Positions 1 to 9,181 of a DNA stretch of 64,000 bases are shown here, one piece after another. The stretch lies in NCBI RefSeq assembly GCF_016807185.1, contig NZ_JAEVYN010000001.1, positions 992,001-1,056,000 of the forward strand, written 5' to 3'. Each line of letters begins with the position of its first letter. Within the stretch, counting starts at the first letter, position 1. The notes under the pieces are model-generated. The model was not told the DNA's origin, did no database searches, and saw nothing but the letters and a program-made list of their open reading frames with translations. The translations under genes and the position numbers were made by a program. This DNA comes from Leptolyngbya sp. Cla-17. Lineage in GTDB: Bacteria; Cyanobacteriota; Cyanobacteriia; Leptolyngbyales; Leptolyngbyaceae.

Positions 1-168
1 TGCTCAGAATTAGTTAGGTCAGCAGGACGGTCTTTAAATCATGAGATGAGGGGGAGAAGAATAGACCTTTTGGTGAAACTCTTTCTTTGCTCAGATGCAC
101 TTCTCGACGATGGTAAAGATGCAGGCGATAATGGCGACAGCTTGTTCTGACGCTGTTTGAAGATCTTC

Positions 169-2805
169 ATGGTGGTTCCTAGAGTGAGTCCTATAATTCG
201 GCGAATCCTGCGCTTCAGCCTTTGCGTGATGCTGGGAGCCTTACTTTCTAGTATTAAAGTTGCTTCTGCACCTGCTCAAACTGGAGCGATAGCTTCGCCC
301 CAGGAGTTCGAGGCTGCAACGTCCATAACTTCTGTGCAGTTCAATGCTGCAACGGATGAGCCGCTTAAGGAAGTGCAGGTGGGCAAAGCCTACTATCAGT
401 CTGGGCAGTACACTGCTGCGGTGGGGGAATGGTTGCCAGCGGCTCAGGCGTTTGCCAGTAGAGGCGATCGCGTAAACCAAGCAGTGGTGCTGAGCAATTT
501 GGCACTGGCGTATCAGCAATTGGGACAGTGGAGCGAAGGCAATCAGGCGATCGCCGACGGCATAGCGATACTCAACACCGAACAAGCGAAGGTAGGTATC
601 ACCGAGGCACCTGCTTTGCTTGCCCAAGCGTTTAATATTCGAGGTAGCTTGCAATTGGCGCAAGGGCAGGCAGAACCTGCGCTACTTTCCTGGCAAATGG
701 CGACTGCGGCTTATCAGCGCGCTAAGGAACCCAACGGCATTATTCGCAGCCAGATTAATCAAAGTCAGGCATTGAGGGCATTAGGACTATATCCCCGTGC
801 AAAATCGACTTTGGAGCAGGTTAACCAAACCCTGATCACTCAGACTGATTCGCTGCTAAAAGCAGCTGGTCTGCTTAATTATGGTGATGCGTTGCGCTTA
901 GCGGGTGAGTTGACAGGAGCCGAAAAAGTGCTGGCACAAAGTTTAGCGATTGCTCAGCGGCTACAATCTCCCTCTGACATCACGCTGGCATTGATGGGTT
1001 TGGGCAACACCGCCCGCGCTCGTCAAGATTCCGCAGCCGCCCTGCAATACTATCAGCAGGCAGCCAGTACCTCTAACAATCCCGCAACCACTGTGCAGGC
1101 GAAGCTGAACCAACTGCGGTTACTTGCAGAGCTAAATCAAACCCAATCGGTTCAATCCTTGGCAGCCGAAATCCGTCCCCAACTGGAAACGCTGCCTCCG
1201 AACCGCACAACGATCTATGCGAGGGTTAATTTTGTTCAAAGCTTGATAAAAGGGCTTGGAACGGCTCAGCCATCTTCGTTAACTCCAGAAGCTAAACTGT
1301 TAGCCACCGCAGTCAACTATGCCAAGCAAATTGGCGATCAGCGGGCAGAATCTTATGCATTGGGATACTTGGGGGAACTTTATGAACGCACTGAGCAGCA
1401 GACTGAAGCCCAAAAACTAACTGAGCAAGCGTTGATTTTGGCGCAAGCTGTGAATGCACCGGATGTTGCTTATCGCTGGCAGTGGCAACTTGGGCGCGCA
1501 TTAAAGGAACAGGGCCAGCAGGAAAAGGCGATCGCTGCCTACAGCCAAGCCGTCGTCACGCTCAACTCAATTCGGAATGATTTGGTTGCTAGCAGCCCAG
1601 ATATTCAGTTTTCGTTTCGAGAAAGCGTTGAGCCAGTCTATCGCGAGTTTGTTGCCTTGCTGCTAGACCCCGTAAGTGGACAAGGGGTAAACCAGGCCAA
1701 TCTGCAAAAGGCGCGGGAAGTGATTGAGTCATTGCAACTGGCAGAACTGGATAACTTTTTCAAAGAAGCATGCCTCACAGGTCGTCCGGCTCAGGTTGAT
1801 CAAGTTGATCCTAAAAGTGCGGTGGTCTATCCCATCATTCTGCCGAATCGTTTGGAAGTGGTGCTATCGATTCCCAAGCAACCGCTCCGTCACTATGCCA
1901 CTCAAATTTCTCAAAAAAATCTGGAGAATTTAGTTGATCGAATGCAGCGATCGCTCCGGCGCACTTCTTCTTCCCGCGAACGATTGGCGATCGCATCCCA
2001 ACTATATGACCTACTGATCCGTCCTGCGGAAGCAGATTTAGCTGCAAGCGATGTTAAAACCCTGGCATTTGTGCTGGATGGTTCCATCAAAAATTTGCCG
2101 ATGGCAGCCCTATACGATGGTCGCCAATATCTGATCGAAAAATATAGCGTGGCGCTGACTCCTGGCTTACAACTGCTCGATCCGCGTCCGTTGCAAAGTC
2201 AGCAGCTAAAAGTGCTAATCGGCGGGTTGAGCGAAGAACGGCAAGGATTTTCTGCGCTTCCCGGTGTAGAAGCTGAGGTTCAGCAGATTACTGCCGAAGT
2301 ACCCACCCAAGTCCTATTCAATCAAACTTTTACCACGGATACCTTTCAAACTCAGATTAGCGGCTCGCCGTTTCGGGTGGTTCATCTGGCGACTCATGGG
2401 CAATTTAGCTCCGATGCCGACAACACTTTTATCCTTACCTACGATCGCAGGATCGATGTGAAACAGTTGGGTGAACTATTGCAGGCAAGAGCGCAGGAAA
2501 CTCAGATCCCGATTGAACTGCTGGTGTTGAGTGCTTGCCAAACCGCAGCCGGCGATCGCCGAGCCGCCTTAGGATTGGCAGGAGTGGCAGTGCGATCGGG
2601 TGCCCGGAGTACCTTAGCCACGCTGTGGGCAGTGGACGACCAATCTACCTCATCGCTGATGGTGGGTTTTTATCAGGAATTGGCGCGATCGGGCACTACC
2701 AAAGCCGAAGCCCTGCGCCAATCTCAGCTTAAACTGCTGCAACGCCCCGAATTCCGCCATCCCTTCTTTTGGGCACCCTATGTGCTAGTTGGCAACTGGC
2801 TGTAG
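169..2805 (+). CDS. Secreted TPR-CHAT domain protein (caspase-like protease)
   Basis: A protein of about 878 residues. The N-terminus has basic residues then a hydrophobic stretch ending near ASAPAQ, which looks like a signal peptide, so an exported protein is likely. Residues about 70-480 are TPR-like helical repeats (YYQSGQYTAA, LALAYQQLGQW and similar). The C-terminal third is a CHAT domain, a caspase-HetF-associated cysteine protease fold. It has the expected histidine in VVHLATHGQF and cysteine in LVLSACQTAAGD, plus the ARSTLATLWAVDD segment typical of the family. The frame also opens at a TTG 12 bases earlier; I prefer the ATG, though no clear Shine-Dalgarno decides it. The substrate is unknown. 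Such TPR-CHAT proteins are numerous in filamentous cyanobacteria. Bases 1-168 upstream hold nothing I can identify. Confidence 0.88.
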   Translation: MVVPRVSPIIRRILRFSLCVMLGALLSSIKVASAPAQTGAIASPQEFEAATSITSVQFNAATDEPLKEVQVGKAYYQSGQYTAAVGEWLPAAQAFASRGDRVNQAVVLSNLALAYQQLGQWSEGNQAIADGIAILNTEQAKVGITEAPALLAQAFNIRGSLQLAQGQAEPALLSWQMATAAYQRAKEPNGIIRSQINQSQALRALGLYPRAKSTLEQVNQTLITQTDSLLKAAGLLNYGDALRLAGELTGAEKVLAQSLAIAQRLQSPSDITLALMGLGNTARARQDSAAALQYYQQAASTSNNPATTVQAKLNQLRLLAELNQTQSVQSLAAEIRPQLETLPPNRTTIYARVNFVQSLIKGLGTAQPSSLTPEAKLLATAVNYAKQIGDQRAESYALGYLGELYERTEQQTEAQKLTEQALILAQAVNAPDVAYRWQWQLGRALKEQGQQEKAIAAYSQAVVTLNSIRNDLVASSPDIQFSFRESVEPVYREFVALLLDPVSGQGVNQANLQKAREVIESLQLAELDNFFKEACLTGRPAQVDQVDPKSAVVYPIILPNRLEVVLSIPKQPLRHYATQISQKNLENLVDRMQRSLRRTSSSRERLAIASQLYDLLIRPAEADLAASDVKTLAFVLDGSIKNLPMAALYDGRQYLIEKYSVALTPGLQLLDPRPLQSQQLKVLIGGLSEERQGFSALPGVEAEVQQITAEVPTQVLFNQTFTTDTFQTQISGSPFRVVHLATHGQFSSDADNTFILTYDRRIDVKQLGELLQARAQETQIPIELLVLSACQTAAGDRRAALGLAGVAVRSGARSTLATLWAVDDQSTSSLMVGFYQELARSGTTKAEALRQSQLKLLQRPEFRHPFFWAPYVLVGNWL

Positions 2806-2875
2806 TGCCTGGACCGTTCGGAGATCGCACGTTCCCCGATCACCACAAATCACCCAGCACTAACCAATTCAGTTG

Positions 2876-3040
2876 CTAGCTTTTGCCATACCGTGGCATA
2901 GTTTGTGCCCATTCAGCCAAACCATGCATAATGCTGCAATCTTCGTCTATTTCTAATTTGAGGTTGATTGTTATACGGAAATTTTCTGCATAAGTCTCTA
3001 ATCTAGAGCGTCGTGCGAAAATTTTCAGTGGAACAAGTTG
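2876..3040 (-). pseudogene. Possible C-terminal gene remnant
   Basis: This frame is open for 54 codons before a TAG but has no ATG, GTG or TTG near its upstream end. The translation looks protein-like (it includes FRITINLKLEIDEDC and LAEWAQTMPRYGKS), so it may be the 3' remnant of a decayed gene. No family was recognised. It lies in the roughly 400-base spacer between the CHAT gene and the island beginning at 3206; the rest of that spacer shows only a short hairpin near 2884-2898. Confidence 0.25.
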
Positions 3041-3205
3041 TTATCTTGCCTTAAGCTTTGGCAGAGACACTACCCACAAATCAACTGTGCGTTATCTAGA
3101 CACTTAAGAACAAAATGGTAATATTTGTAGAAAAGGTAAGTCTGCTTAAAGCGAATTTAGAGCTACTTCGTAGATGTGCATCAAGTTACTAAAAAATCAT
3201 GATAG

Positions 3206-3694
3206 ATGCCACTTTATACGACTCCTCAATATCCTGAGTTTATCTTTAATGTGCGAGGCTCAAATCGAGATAAGGCTACTTTTCAAGCCTTACAACAACT
3301 TGTGAGCTTAATTAATCAGGGGACTTTAGATTCAGGAAGATTTAAGGAATTTAATTCTAAAAGTTTTATCGAGCTTACAGAGAAAGACTTAATGGCAAAC
3401 AATGAAGATAAACTAATTGATGCTGTTAAAGTTCTCAGCAAGCTTGCAACATCAAGGCAAACAGTTCAAGATTTACACGAAAATTTTCTAGAAGCATATA
3501 GACACATAGATATATTGTTTGGAAAGGATAGGACATCTAAAGAAGATTTCCAAAAAATACAAGATAGCCTCAAGGTAATCAAAGAGTTTGGATTAGCTAA
3601 TCTTCGTTATAAAGAGGCACTAATTGATGCTGAAACGGCTCGCTTAATTGTCGAGCAAGCACTAGAAGTAGTTAATGAAATTAAGAATAGATGA
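3206..3694 (+). CDS. Hypothetical protein, first gene of a two-gene island
   Basis: A 162-residue soluble protein, mostly predicted helix and rich in Lys, Glu and Leu, with no membrane segment or signal peptide. I do not recognise a family. Its stop overlaps the start of the next gene as ATGA, so the two are translationally coupled and probably work together. The partner is a PD-(D/E)XK nuclease-like gene now broken by insertions. The coding sequence is AT-rich and lacks the HIP1 octamers so common elsewhere in the window, which suggests recent horizontal arrival. A regulatory or antitoxin-like partner for the nuclease is possible but is inference only. No strong ribosome binding site precedes the ATG. 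Confidence 0.7.
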   Translation: MPLYTTPQYPEFIFNVRGSNRDKATFQALQQLVSLINQGTLDSGRFKEFNSKSFIELTEKDLMANNEDKLIDAVKVLSKLATSRQTVQDLHENFLEAYRHIDILFGKDRTSKEDFQKIQDSLKVIKEFGLANLRYKEALIDAETARLIVEQALEVVNEIKNR

Positions 3695-4326
3695 AGTATT
3701 TTTCTCACCACTATAATATTTCTATAGATGGTAGTGAAAGTTGGTTCGACCTTCGTCTAGATAAAGATACTCATCTATATATTGATCCCTTCCTTGTTTT
3801 CAGATCTAAAATTCCAGCTTTCAAAAACTCAAAAGAAAAGTTTCGTGAGTTCTTTAAAGCAGCTCTAGAATTGGTTTTTGAAAGTAAAAGAAATAGTAAT
3901 GCCCTGGAGCAGCTTGAAGAGAATGTACTTTGGTTTCCTGAACCAATGGAAATCCGTTTAGGAGAGTCTGAGGGCAAATATGGTGCAGGTCCAGGGAAAA
4001 AGTTTTCTAAGGCTTGTACTAATGCTCTAATTAAACTTGCAAGCAGGGGATATAAAGAACTTGAACATTTTGAAAAAATACAAATATTTTCATCAGGTAT
4101 TGGAGCAGATGGAATTAGTGACACAACAGCTAACATTCTTAAAGAAGAACTGATTCAATACACACAAGAGGTATGTCAGAAACTCGACATTCCTTCCTTG
4201 CCTTGTGCAGTTGAAAAAGCTGTCTTCGATTTTGAAGATAGAAGATGGTATCATGGCAAACCTGATTTGCCCGTAAATCCTTTTCTTGATAAAAAAGGTA
4301 TTATCTTAGTCCCAAAAGAATTTTTA

Positions 4327-4424
4327 TAGCTGTCGCCGGGTGTGTTAGGACAGATTGGTGATGAACATCAACACCCGTGAGCTTTGTGAATTGACCCTTG
4401 TCCTAAGTCTTCCGTCCGTTGCTA
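4327..4424. mobile_element. 98-bp MITE with TA target duplication, copy 1
   Basis: A non-coding element of 98 bases flanked by TA on both sides (4325-4326 and 4425-4426). Its ends are imperfect inverted repeats, each starting TAGC and each carrying TTAGGACA about 18-26 bases in. An identical copy in the opposite orientation lies at 48433-48530. TA duplication and small size fit a MITE mobilised by an IS630/Tc1-mariner transposase. Insertion placed a TAG stop right after codon 212 of the nuclease gene. Confidence 0.9.
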
Positions 4425-4656
4425 TATGTAAAATTCATTCGATAAATTCTGATGGCTTTTCTGACTATGTTGTTAGAAATAAAAGCAGTAAACTCAGAAC
4501 GGAACTGAATTACGAGATTGAAAAAAGCCTTGATAGAAAAACAATTATAGAAATCGCTGAAAGATACCCAGATTGGGTTGAGGAGTATGTAGAAGAAAGG
4601 GAAAAAGATGAAACTATTGCCCCATATGATTTGGGAAAAGACGAGAAAAATCTATA

Positions 4657-5668
4657 CAGCGGATTGCAGTCAGATAGAGGACAATGAAGGATTACAACGT
4701 TGGGTCAAAAATGAAGCCGTATTCCATAGACTTTCGAGAGAAGATTGTAAGTGCTATGGAGAAGGGTGATAGCTCGATCCGAAAAGTTGCTGCCCGCTTT
4801 GCTGTCAGCAAGAGTTGCGTCGAGAGATGGATGATTCAGAAGCGCACAGAAGGTCACGTCGTTCCCCATAAGCAGGGTGGTTCGGTGAGTCCTGTGATGG
4901 AGCACAAAGACCAGTTAGTGGCGATCTTCGAGAACCAGCGCGATGCGACCTTAGCGGAATATTGTGAGCTACTCTTTGATGAGACTGGGCTATGGGTTAG
5001 CCAAAGTACTATGTGCCGAACCTTTCAGAGACTCAATTTACCGCGCAAAAAAAAACGCTCCGCTCCAGCCAAGCCACCAGCGAACGAGTCCAACTCCTGA
5101 GACAGGAGTACTGGGCACAGGTGACGAGTATAGAACTCAAAGATTTAGTGTTTCTCGATGAGATGGGTGTTCTACTGGGACTCATGCGAACCCATGCCCG
5201 TGCTGCACCTGGGGAACGAGCGTATGACTTCAAACCTTTTTATCGGGGCAAGAAGGTGAGTGTCATGGGCGCGATTACCGTCTCAAAGGTGCTGGCTGTG
5301 ATGACGATAGATCAGTCGATGGACGCGGTTGTCTTTGAGGTGTACGTCTCAAAGTGTCTTGTGCCTCAACTGTGGAAAGGGGCTGTCGTGGTCATGGATA
5401 ACCGCCTGCTCACAAGGTAAAAGCCATTGCACCTTTAATTGAGGCGGTTGGAGCGAAGGTTCTGTATCTGTCTCCTTACTCTCCCGAATTTAATCCGATT
5501 GAGCATTGGTGGTCACAGTTAAAGGCTTTCCTAAGACAGTTCTCGCCGACAACCTCGAAAAGGGTAGATACCCTCATTGCCACAGCGATGGATTTGATAG
5601 ATCCTCAACATTTGCACAACTGGTTTGCACACTGCTGTTACTGTCCCTCTTAACACTGCAATCCGCCG
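4657..5668 (+). mobile_element. IS630-family insertion sequence, 1012 bp
   Basis: Terminal inverted repeats are CAGCGGATTGCAGT at the left and CGGCGGATTGCAGT (reverse complement) at the right. TA dinucleotides flank the element at 4655-4656 and 5669-5670, the target duplication typical of the family. The element carries one transposase gene in two programmed frames plus a degenerative frameshift. It sits inside the nuclease gene in the same orientation, 232 bases beyond the MITE. The frame on both sides joins perfectly once it is removed, so the boundaries are secure. Confidence 0.93.
4711..5653 (+). pseudogene. IS630-family transposase, frameshifted
   Basis: The N-terminal frame (MKPYSIDFREKIV, a helix-turn-helix region) runs to a stop at 5100. 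A run of nine A at 5047-5055, read as PRKKK, is the expected site of programmed -1 frameshifting into the second frame, which continues LRSSQATSERVQLLRQEYW. The first catalytic Asp is in VFLDEMG and the second in VVVMDN. Just after DN, at 5403-5404, a codon lacks one base. The frame is lost before PAHK, and translation stops at 5420. The third catalytic residue, Glu in SPEFNPIEHWW, lies in another frame that ends at 5653. The transposase is therefore probably dead, unless the base is missing through a sequencing error. The open frame extends 27 bases upstream to another ATG, but the chosen ATG gives the family-typical start. Confidence 0.88.
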
Positions 5669-6461
5669 TATCGTCCGCAAAAAGAAGCCTACGAGTTTGT
5701 CAATGTCCATAAACTGCCATACTTAGCCGCATCTACTGAAGATGAATTTAACAACTGTGTTGAATCAATAATTGCTCAATTTCGTTTATATGTAGAGGAG
5801 CAGGGTGGATACAAACTTCTCTGGAATGATATTTCTAGTGATTCCGGGAAGGCTGAGCCAACTCCCCGGGATGAAAGTGCTGTGCAATGTCTCTTTCTAG
5901 GTATAGTTTCGAGTTATTGTCAGGCTAATAATATTGATTTATCTAGAGAGGTTGAGACTGGTAGAGGTCCAGTTGACTTTAAGTTTTCGTCTGGTCACAG
6001 CTACCGTGCTTTGATAGAGATGAAGTTGGCAAAAAGCAGCAAATTGAAACAAGGCTTTGAACATCAGCTTCCTGCTTACTTAAAGGCACAGCAGTTAAAG
6101 CATGGCTATTACGTAGTTGTCCTCTATTTTAATAAAGAACTAGAGCGGGTAGAAAAAGTGTTTGAGGAGATCCAGTCTAAGCAGGGTGCTTTGCAGGGTC
6201 AGGTAATTATTGTTGATGCAACAAGGAAGAAGCCTTCTGCCTCTAATCTGTGATCTGATCGGCAAGCTAACACCGCGTTGGTGTAGATGGTACAGAGGTT
6301 ATCGGTGGGAGTTCAAGGCTATCTGTCGCCGCTACAACTTCATCGTTAGCAGTTACAAGTGGGGGTGCGGTAGCAGGCGTGGTGACTGAATGACTTAAAC
6401 CGCGATCGCACCATTGAAAGCGTTGCCTAATCAGCAAGACGCGATCGCCGCCGGCAAAAAG

Positions 6462-6995
6462 TCACAGCGATTCAAACGCTTGCTGGATTGCCTGCTGTTG
6501 CTCTGAGTCGTAGCCCCAGCGTTTGAGGAAGGCGGAGTAGTCTCCAGCCTGAGTATTAATGCTAGTCATCAGCGCTTGGATCTGAGCGTTAGTTTCATCA
6601 GACTGAATTGCCTGAAGAATATACGTCGATCGTACCTTCACCCGATCCGATCCCTGCGCCAATGCCTCATTCTGATTGCGACGATGGGCGATTGCTGTCG
6701 CTGTAGACATCGCCAAATTTTTTACTATCAGCGGCGCAACCACCGCCGGAGCCGTTTTGAGCGCTGTGATCACAGAAGTGGAGGGTGGATCGGCAATCGG
6801 ACGTTCATCGCTAAGATAGGTGACAAAAAAACCGCGTGCGCCGTTTTCGCTGGCAACCAACTCTGCAATTGCCTGCTCCAGAGAACTATCAGCAATCGTG
6901 CCCTGCGCCATCTGATCAACCAATGCCTGACTCAGAGCGATCGCCTGTTCAAACGTCACCTTCTCTGGAACTGTAAACGTAGACTCCACCGTCAT
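6462..6995 (-). CDS. Conserved hypothetical protein
   Basis: A 177-residue soluble protein, mainly helical and alanine-rich, with no signal peptide or membrane segment. The central segment FFVTYLSDERPIADPP and the C-terminal FLKRWGYDSEQQQAIQQAF look conserved rather than random, and codon usage matches its neighbours. I recognise no characterised family; it resembles small cyanobacterial proteins without known function. It is transcribed divergently from ruvB with about 90 bases between them, so the two probably share a promoter region. Confidence 0.75.
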   Translation of the reverse strand: MTVESTFTVPEKVTFEQAIALSQALVDQMAQGTIADSSLEQAIAELVASENGARGFFVTYLSDERPIADPPSTSVITALKTAPAVVAPLIVKNLAMSTATAIAHRRNQNEALAQGSDRVKVRSTYILQAIQSDETNAQIQALMTSINTQAGDYSAFLKRWGYDSEQQQAIQQAFESL

Positions 6996-7083
6996 CTTTC
7001 CAAATCCTGGGTATGATTAACGAAAGCATTCGTACTAATCATAAGCTGTTAAGCGCTTAGCGATTAGCAAGCTCCTCAAAAAT

Positions 7084-8241
7084 ATGGCAATCATTTCATC
7101 TAAACCACAGCCTCTCGAACCCGGCGATTCGTTGCAACCGGGGCTGTTTTCCGATGGAATGCCAAAAGAACCTTCTGCTAAGCGCACTTCATCAAACGGC
7201 AAGTCGCCGCACTCAAGCAATGCCAAAGAGCCTCTGCTAGAACCAGAGGCAAAACCGGAGGAACGCAGCCAGCAGGAAGAACGTCTGCGCCCTCGTCGCT
7301 TGGCAGAATACATTGGGCAAAAAGATTTAAAGGAAGTGCTGGATATTGCCATCCAGGCTGCCAAAGTCCGTAAGGAAACCCTGGATCACTTGCTGCTGTA
7401 TGGACCGCCTGGTTTGGGAAAAACTACTCTCTCCCTCATTTTGGCGGAAGAAATGGGCGTTGGCTGCAAGATGACGACGGCTCCTGCATTAGAGCGTCCG
7501 AGAGACATTGCAGGATTGCTGTTGGGGTTGCAACCAGGAGACGTGTTGTTCATCGACGAAATCCATCGATTGCCCAAAGTGACTGAAGAGATTCTGTATG
7601 CGGCGATGGAAGATTTTCGGCTAGATGTAACGTTGGGTAAGGGGTCTAGTGCCCGCACACGATCGCTGCCACTCAAACGTTTCACGCTCGTTGGAGCCAC
7701 CACCCGCGTTGGAGCGCTCACCTCACCTCTGCGCGATCGCTTCGGGTTAATCCAACGGCTACGCTTTTACGAAATTGATGAGTTGCTGCAAATCGTACTG
7801 CGAACGGCTGGCATTTTGAAGATGCCCGTGACTGATGAAGGCGCAACTGAAATTGCGCGGCGATCGCGCGGCACTCCTCGAATTGCTAATCGCTTGCTCA
7901 AACGAGTGCGGGACTATGTGCAGGTGAAAGACCTGGGAAACCTGACAGAAGCGATCGCCGCCGAAGCCTTAGAACGTTACAACATCGACCCGCTCGGCTT
8001 AGATTGGACTGATCGCCGCCTGCTGACCGTGATGATCGAAAACTTCAATGGTGGTCCTGTCGGTTTAGAAACCATAGCGGCGGCTACCGGAGAAGATGCC
8101 CAAACCATCGAAGAAGTGTATGAGCCTTATTTATTGCAAATTGGCTACCTCAACCGCACCTCACGCGGACGCATCGCCACCGCCGCCGCCTGGAAACATC
8201 TTGGCTACACGCCCCCTGATGCCCAGCTTTCAATGCTCTAA
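7084..8241 (+). CDS. ruvB: Holliday junction branch migration ATPase RuvB
   Basis: 385 residues, longer than the usual ~335 because of a polar N-terminal extension of about 60 residues, as in other cyanobacterial RuvB. Walker A is YGPPGLGKTTL and Walker B is DVLFIDEIHRL. The sensor and arginine-finger region includes VGATTRVGALTSPLRDRFG, and the C-terminal winged helix includes GGPVGLETIAAATGED. RuvB forms hexameric rings that, with RuvA, drive branch migration of Holliday junctions in recombination repair. It stands alone, without ruvA or ruvC nearby, which is common in cyanobacteria. Confidence 0.97.
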   Translation: MAIISSKPQPLEPGDSLQPGLFSDGMPKEPSAKRTSSNGKSPHSSNAKEPLLEPEAKPEERSQQEERLRPRRLAEYIGQKDLKEVLDIAIQAAKVRKETLDHLLLYGPPGLGKTTLSLILAEEMGVGCKMTTAPALERPRDIAGLLLGLQPGDVLFIDEIHRLPKVTEEILYAAMEDFRLDVTLGKGSSARTRSLPLKRFTLVGATTRVGALTSPLRDRFGLIQRLRFYEIDELLQIVLRTAGILKMPVTDEGATEIARRSRGTPRIANRLLKRVRDYVQVKDLGNLTEAIAAEALERYNIDPLGLDWTDRRLLTVMIENFNGGPVGLETIAAATGEDAQTIEEVYEPYLLQIGYLNRTSRGRIATAAAWKHLGYTPPDAQLSML

Positions 8242-8326
8242 ACTAGGGGTTAGAGGCGAGGGGTCAGAAACTCAAAACTCATAACTTCTTACTCCCACTC
8301 CACGTTCTGTACCCCATCCTTAACCT

Positions 8327-9178
8327 ATGATTCGCCTTCTCGCCACGGTTCTCAGCTTATTTGTTGTCACGATGATTACCTGGTTAGTGCCTCCTGTAGC
8401 TGCTGCACAGATCTCTCCCACCCCACCCGCACAATCCAAAATAGTGGAGCCTTCGGTGGTGGATTTAATGCAAGATTTGGATGCACTGTACCAAAAAGCG
8501 CTGGATGCCACAAATCAAGGAGATTTTGGGACAGCGGAGACGTATTGGACGCAGATGTTGGATCGATTTCCCCAAAATCCGGCTGTCTGGAGCAATCGAG
8601 GAAATGCGCGGGTGAGCCAAAACAAACTGGAAGGCGCGATCGCTGACTACAATAAATCGATTGAGCTAGCACCCAACGCGCCCGATCCTTATCTAAATCG
8701 CGGGGCAGCGCTAGAAGGCGTAGGCAAGTGGGATCAGGCGATCGCGGATTATAATCACGTTTTGGAATTAGACCCCAAAGATCCACTGGCGTTTAACAAT
8801 CGCGGCAATGCTGAAGCCGGATTGGGACAGTGGCAAGCCGCGATCGCTGACTTTAAGCACGCCTGCGATTTGGCTCCAGAGTACGCCTTTGCCCGTGCCA
8901 ACTATGCCCTCGCTCTCTACCAAACCGAGCAAACCGACGAAGCAATTCGCATGATGCGAAACCTGGTACGGAAATATCCTAAGTTTGCCGACATGCGTGC
9001 CGCTTTGACCGCTGCATTATGGGCACAGGGCAAGCTAGGCGAAGCAGAAAGCGAATGGGTTGCCGCCGTGGGTATCGATTCTCGCTACAAAAACATTGAA
9101 TGGCTGACACAAACCCGTCGCTGGCCTCCCCAAATGATTGCTGCCATGGAGAAATTTTTAACGCTAAAGTCTAGCTAG
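8327..9178 (+). CDS. Exported TPR repeat protein
   Basis: 283 residues. The first 27 form a signal peptide (hydrophobic core VLSLFVVTMITWLV, probable cleavage after VAAA). Residues about 45-215 contain four or five tetratricopeptide repeats with the usual W/N..G.A...Q...A..D...A..L.P spacing (AVWSNRGNARVSQNKLEGAI, PYLNRGAALEGVGKWDQAI). The role is probably periplasmic or lumenal protein-protein interaction; no partner is evident. The gene starts 85 bases after ruvB, and the HAD gene follows convergently, three bases beyond its stop. Confidence 0.88.
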   Translation: MIRLLATVLSLFVVTMITWLVPPVAAAQISPTPPAQSKIVEPSVVDLMQDLDALYQKALDATNQGDFGTAETYWTQMLDRFPQNPAVWSNRGNARVSQNKLEGAIADYNKSIELAPNAPDPYLNRGAALEGVGKWDQAIADYNHVLELDPKDPLAFNNRGNAEAGLGQWQAAIADFKHACDLAPEYAFARANYALALYQTEQTDEAIRMMRNLVRKYPKFADMRAALTAALWAQGKLGEAESEWVAAVGIDSRYKNIEWLTQTRRWPPQMIAAMEKFLTLKSS

Positions 9179-9181
9179 TAA

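Larger units (their letters stand above)
3691..6253 (+). pseudogene. PD-(D/E)XK nuclease-like gene, interrupted by a MITE and an IS630 element
   Basis: The gene survives in three pieces: 3691-4326, 4427-4656 and 5671-6253. Deleting 4327-4426 (MITE plus one TA) and 4657-5670 (IS plus one TA) leaves 1449 bases, an uninterrupted frame of 482 codons plus stop. Both joins are in frame, reading KEFL-CKIH and EKNLY-RPQK. The restored protein has an N-terminal region with DTHLYIDPFLV. Its C-terminal region looks like a PD-(D/E)XK nuclease: Asp391 in GPVDF, then Glu405 and Lys407 in LIEMK, followed by a Gln-rich helix (QGFEHQLPAYLKAQ). It overlaps the upstream 162-codon gene by ATGA. I infer a two-gene defence-like or restriction-like operon inactivated by transposition. 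As it stands, translation stops at the TAG inside the MITE, giving 212 residues without the nuclease site. Confidence 0.85.

Noticed and set aside
6275..6390. Short plus-strand open stretch reading GVDGTEVIGGSSRLSVAATT and on to VVTE.
   Set aside because: It follows a stop codon, has no start, and is under 40 codons. It could be a stray 3' remnant but cannot be tied to any gene.
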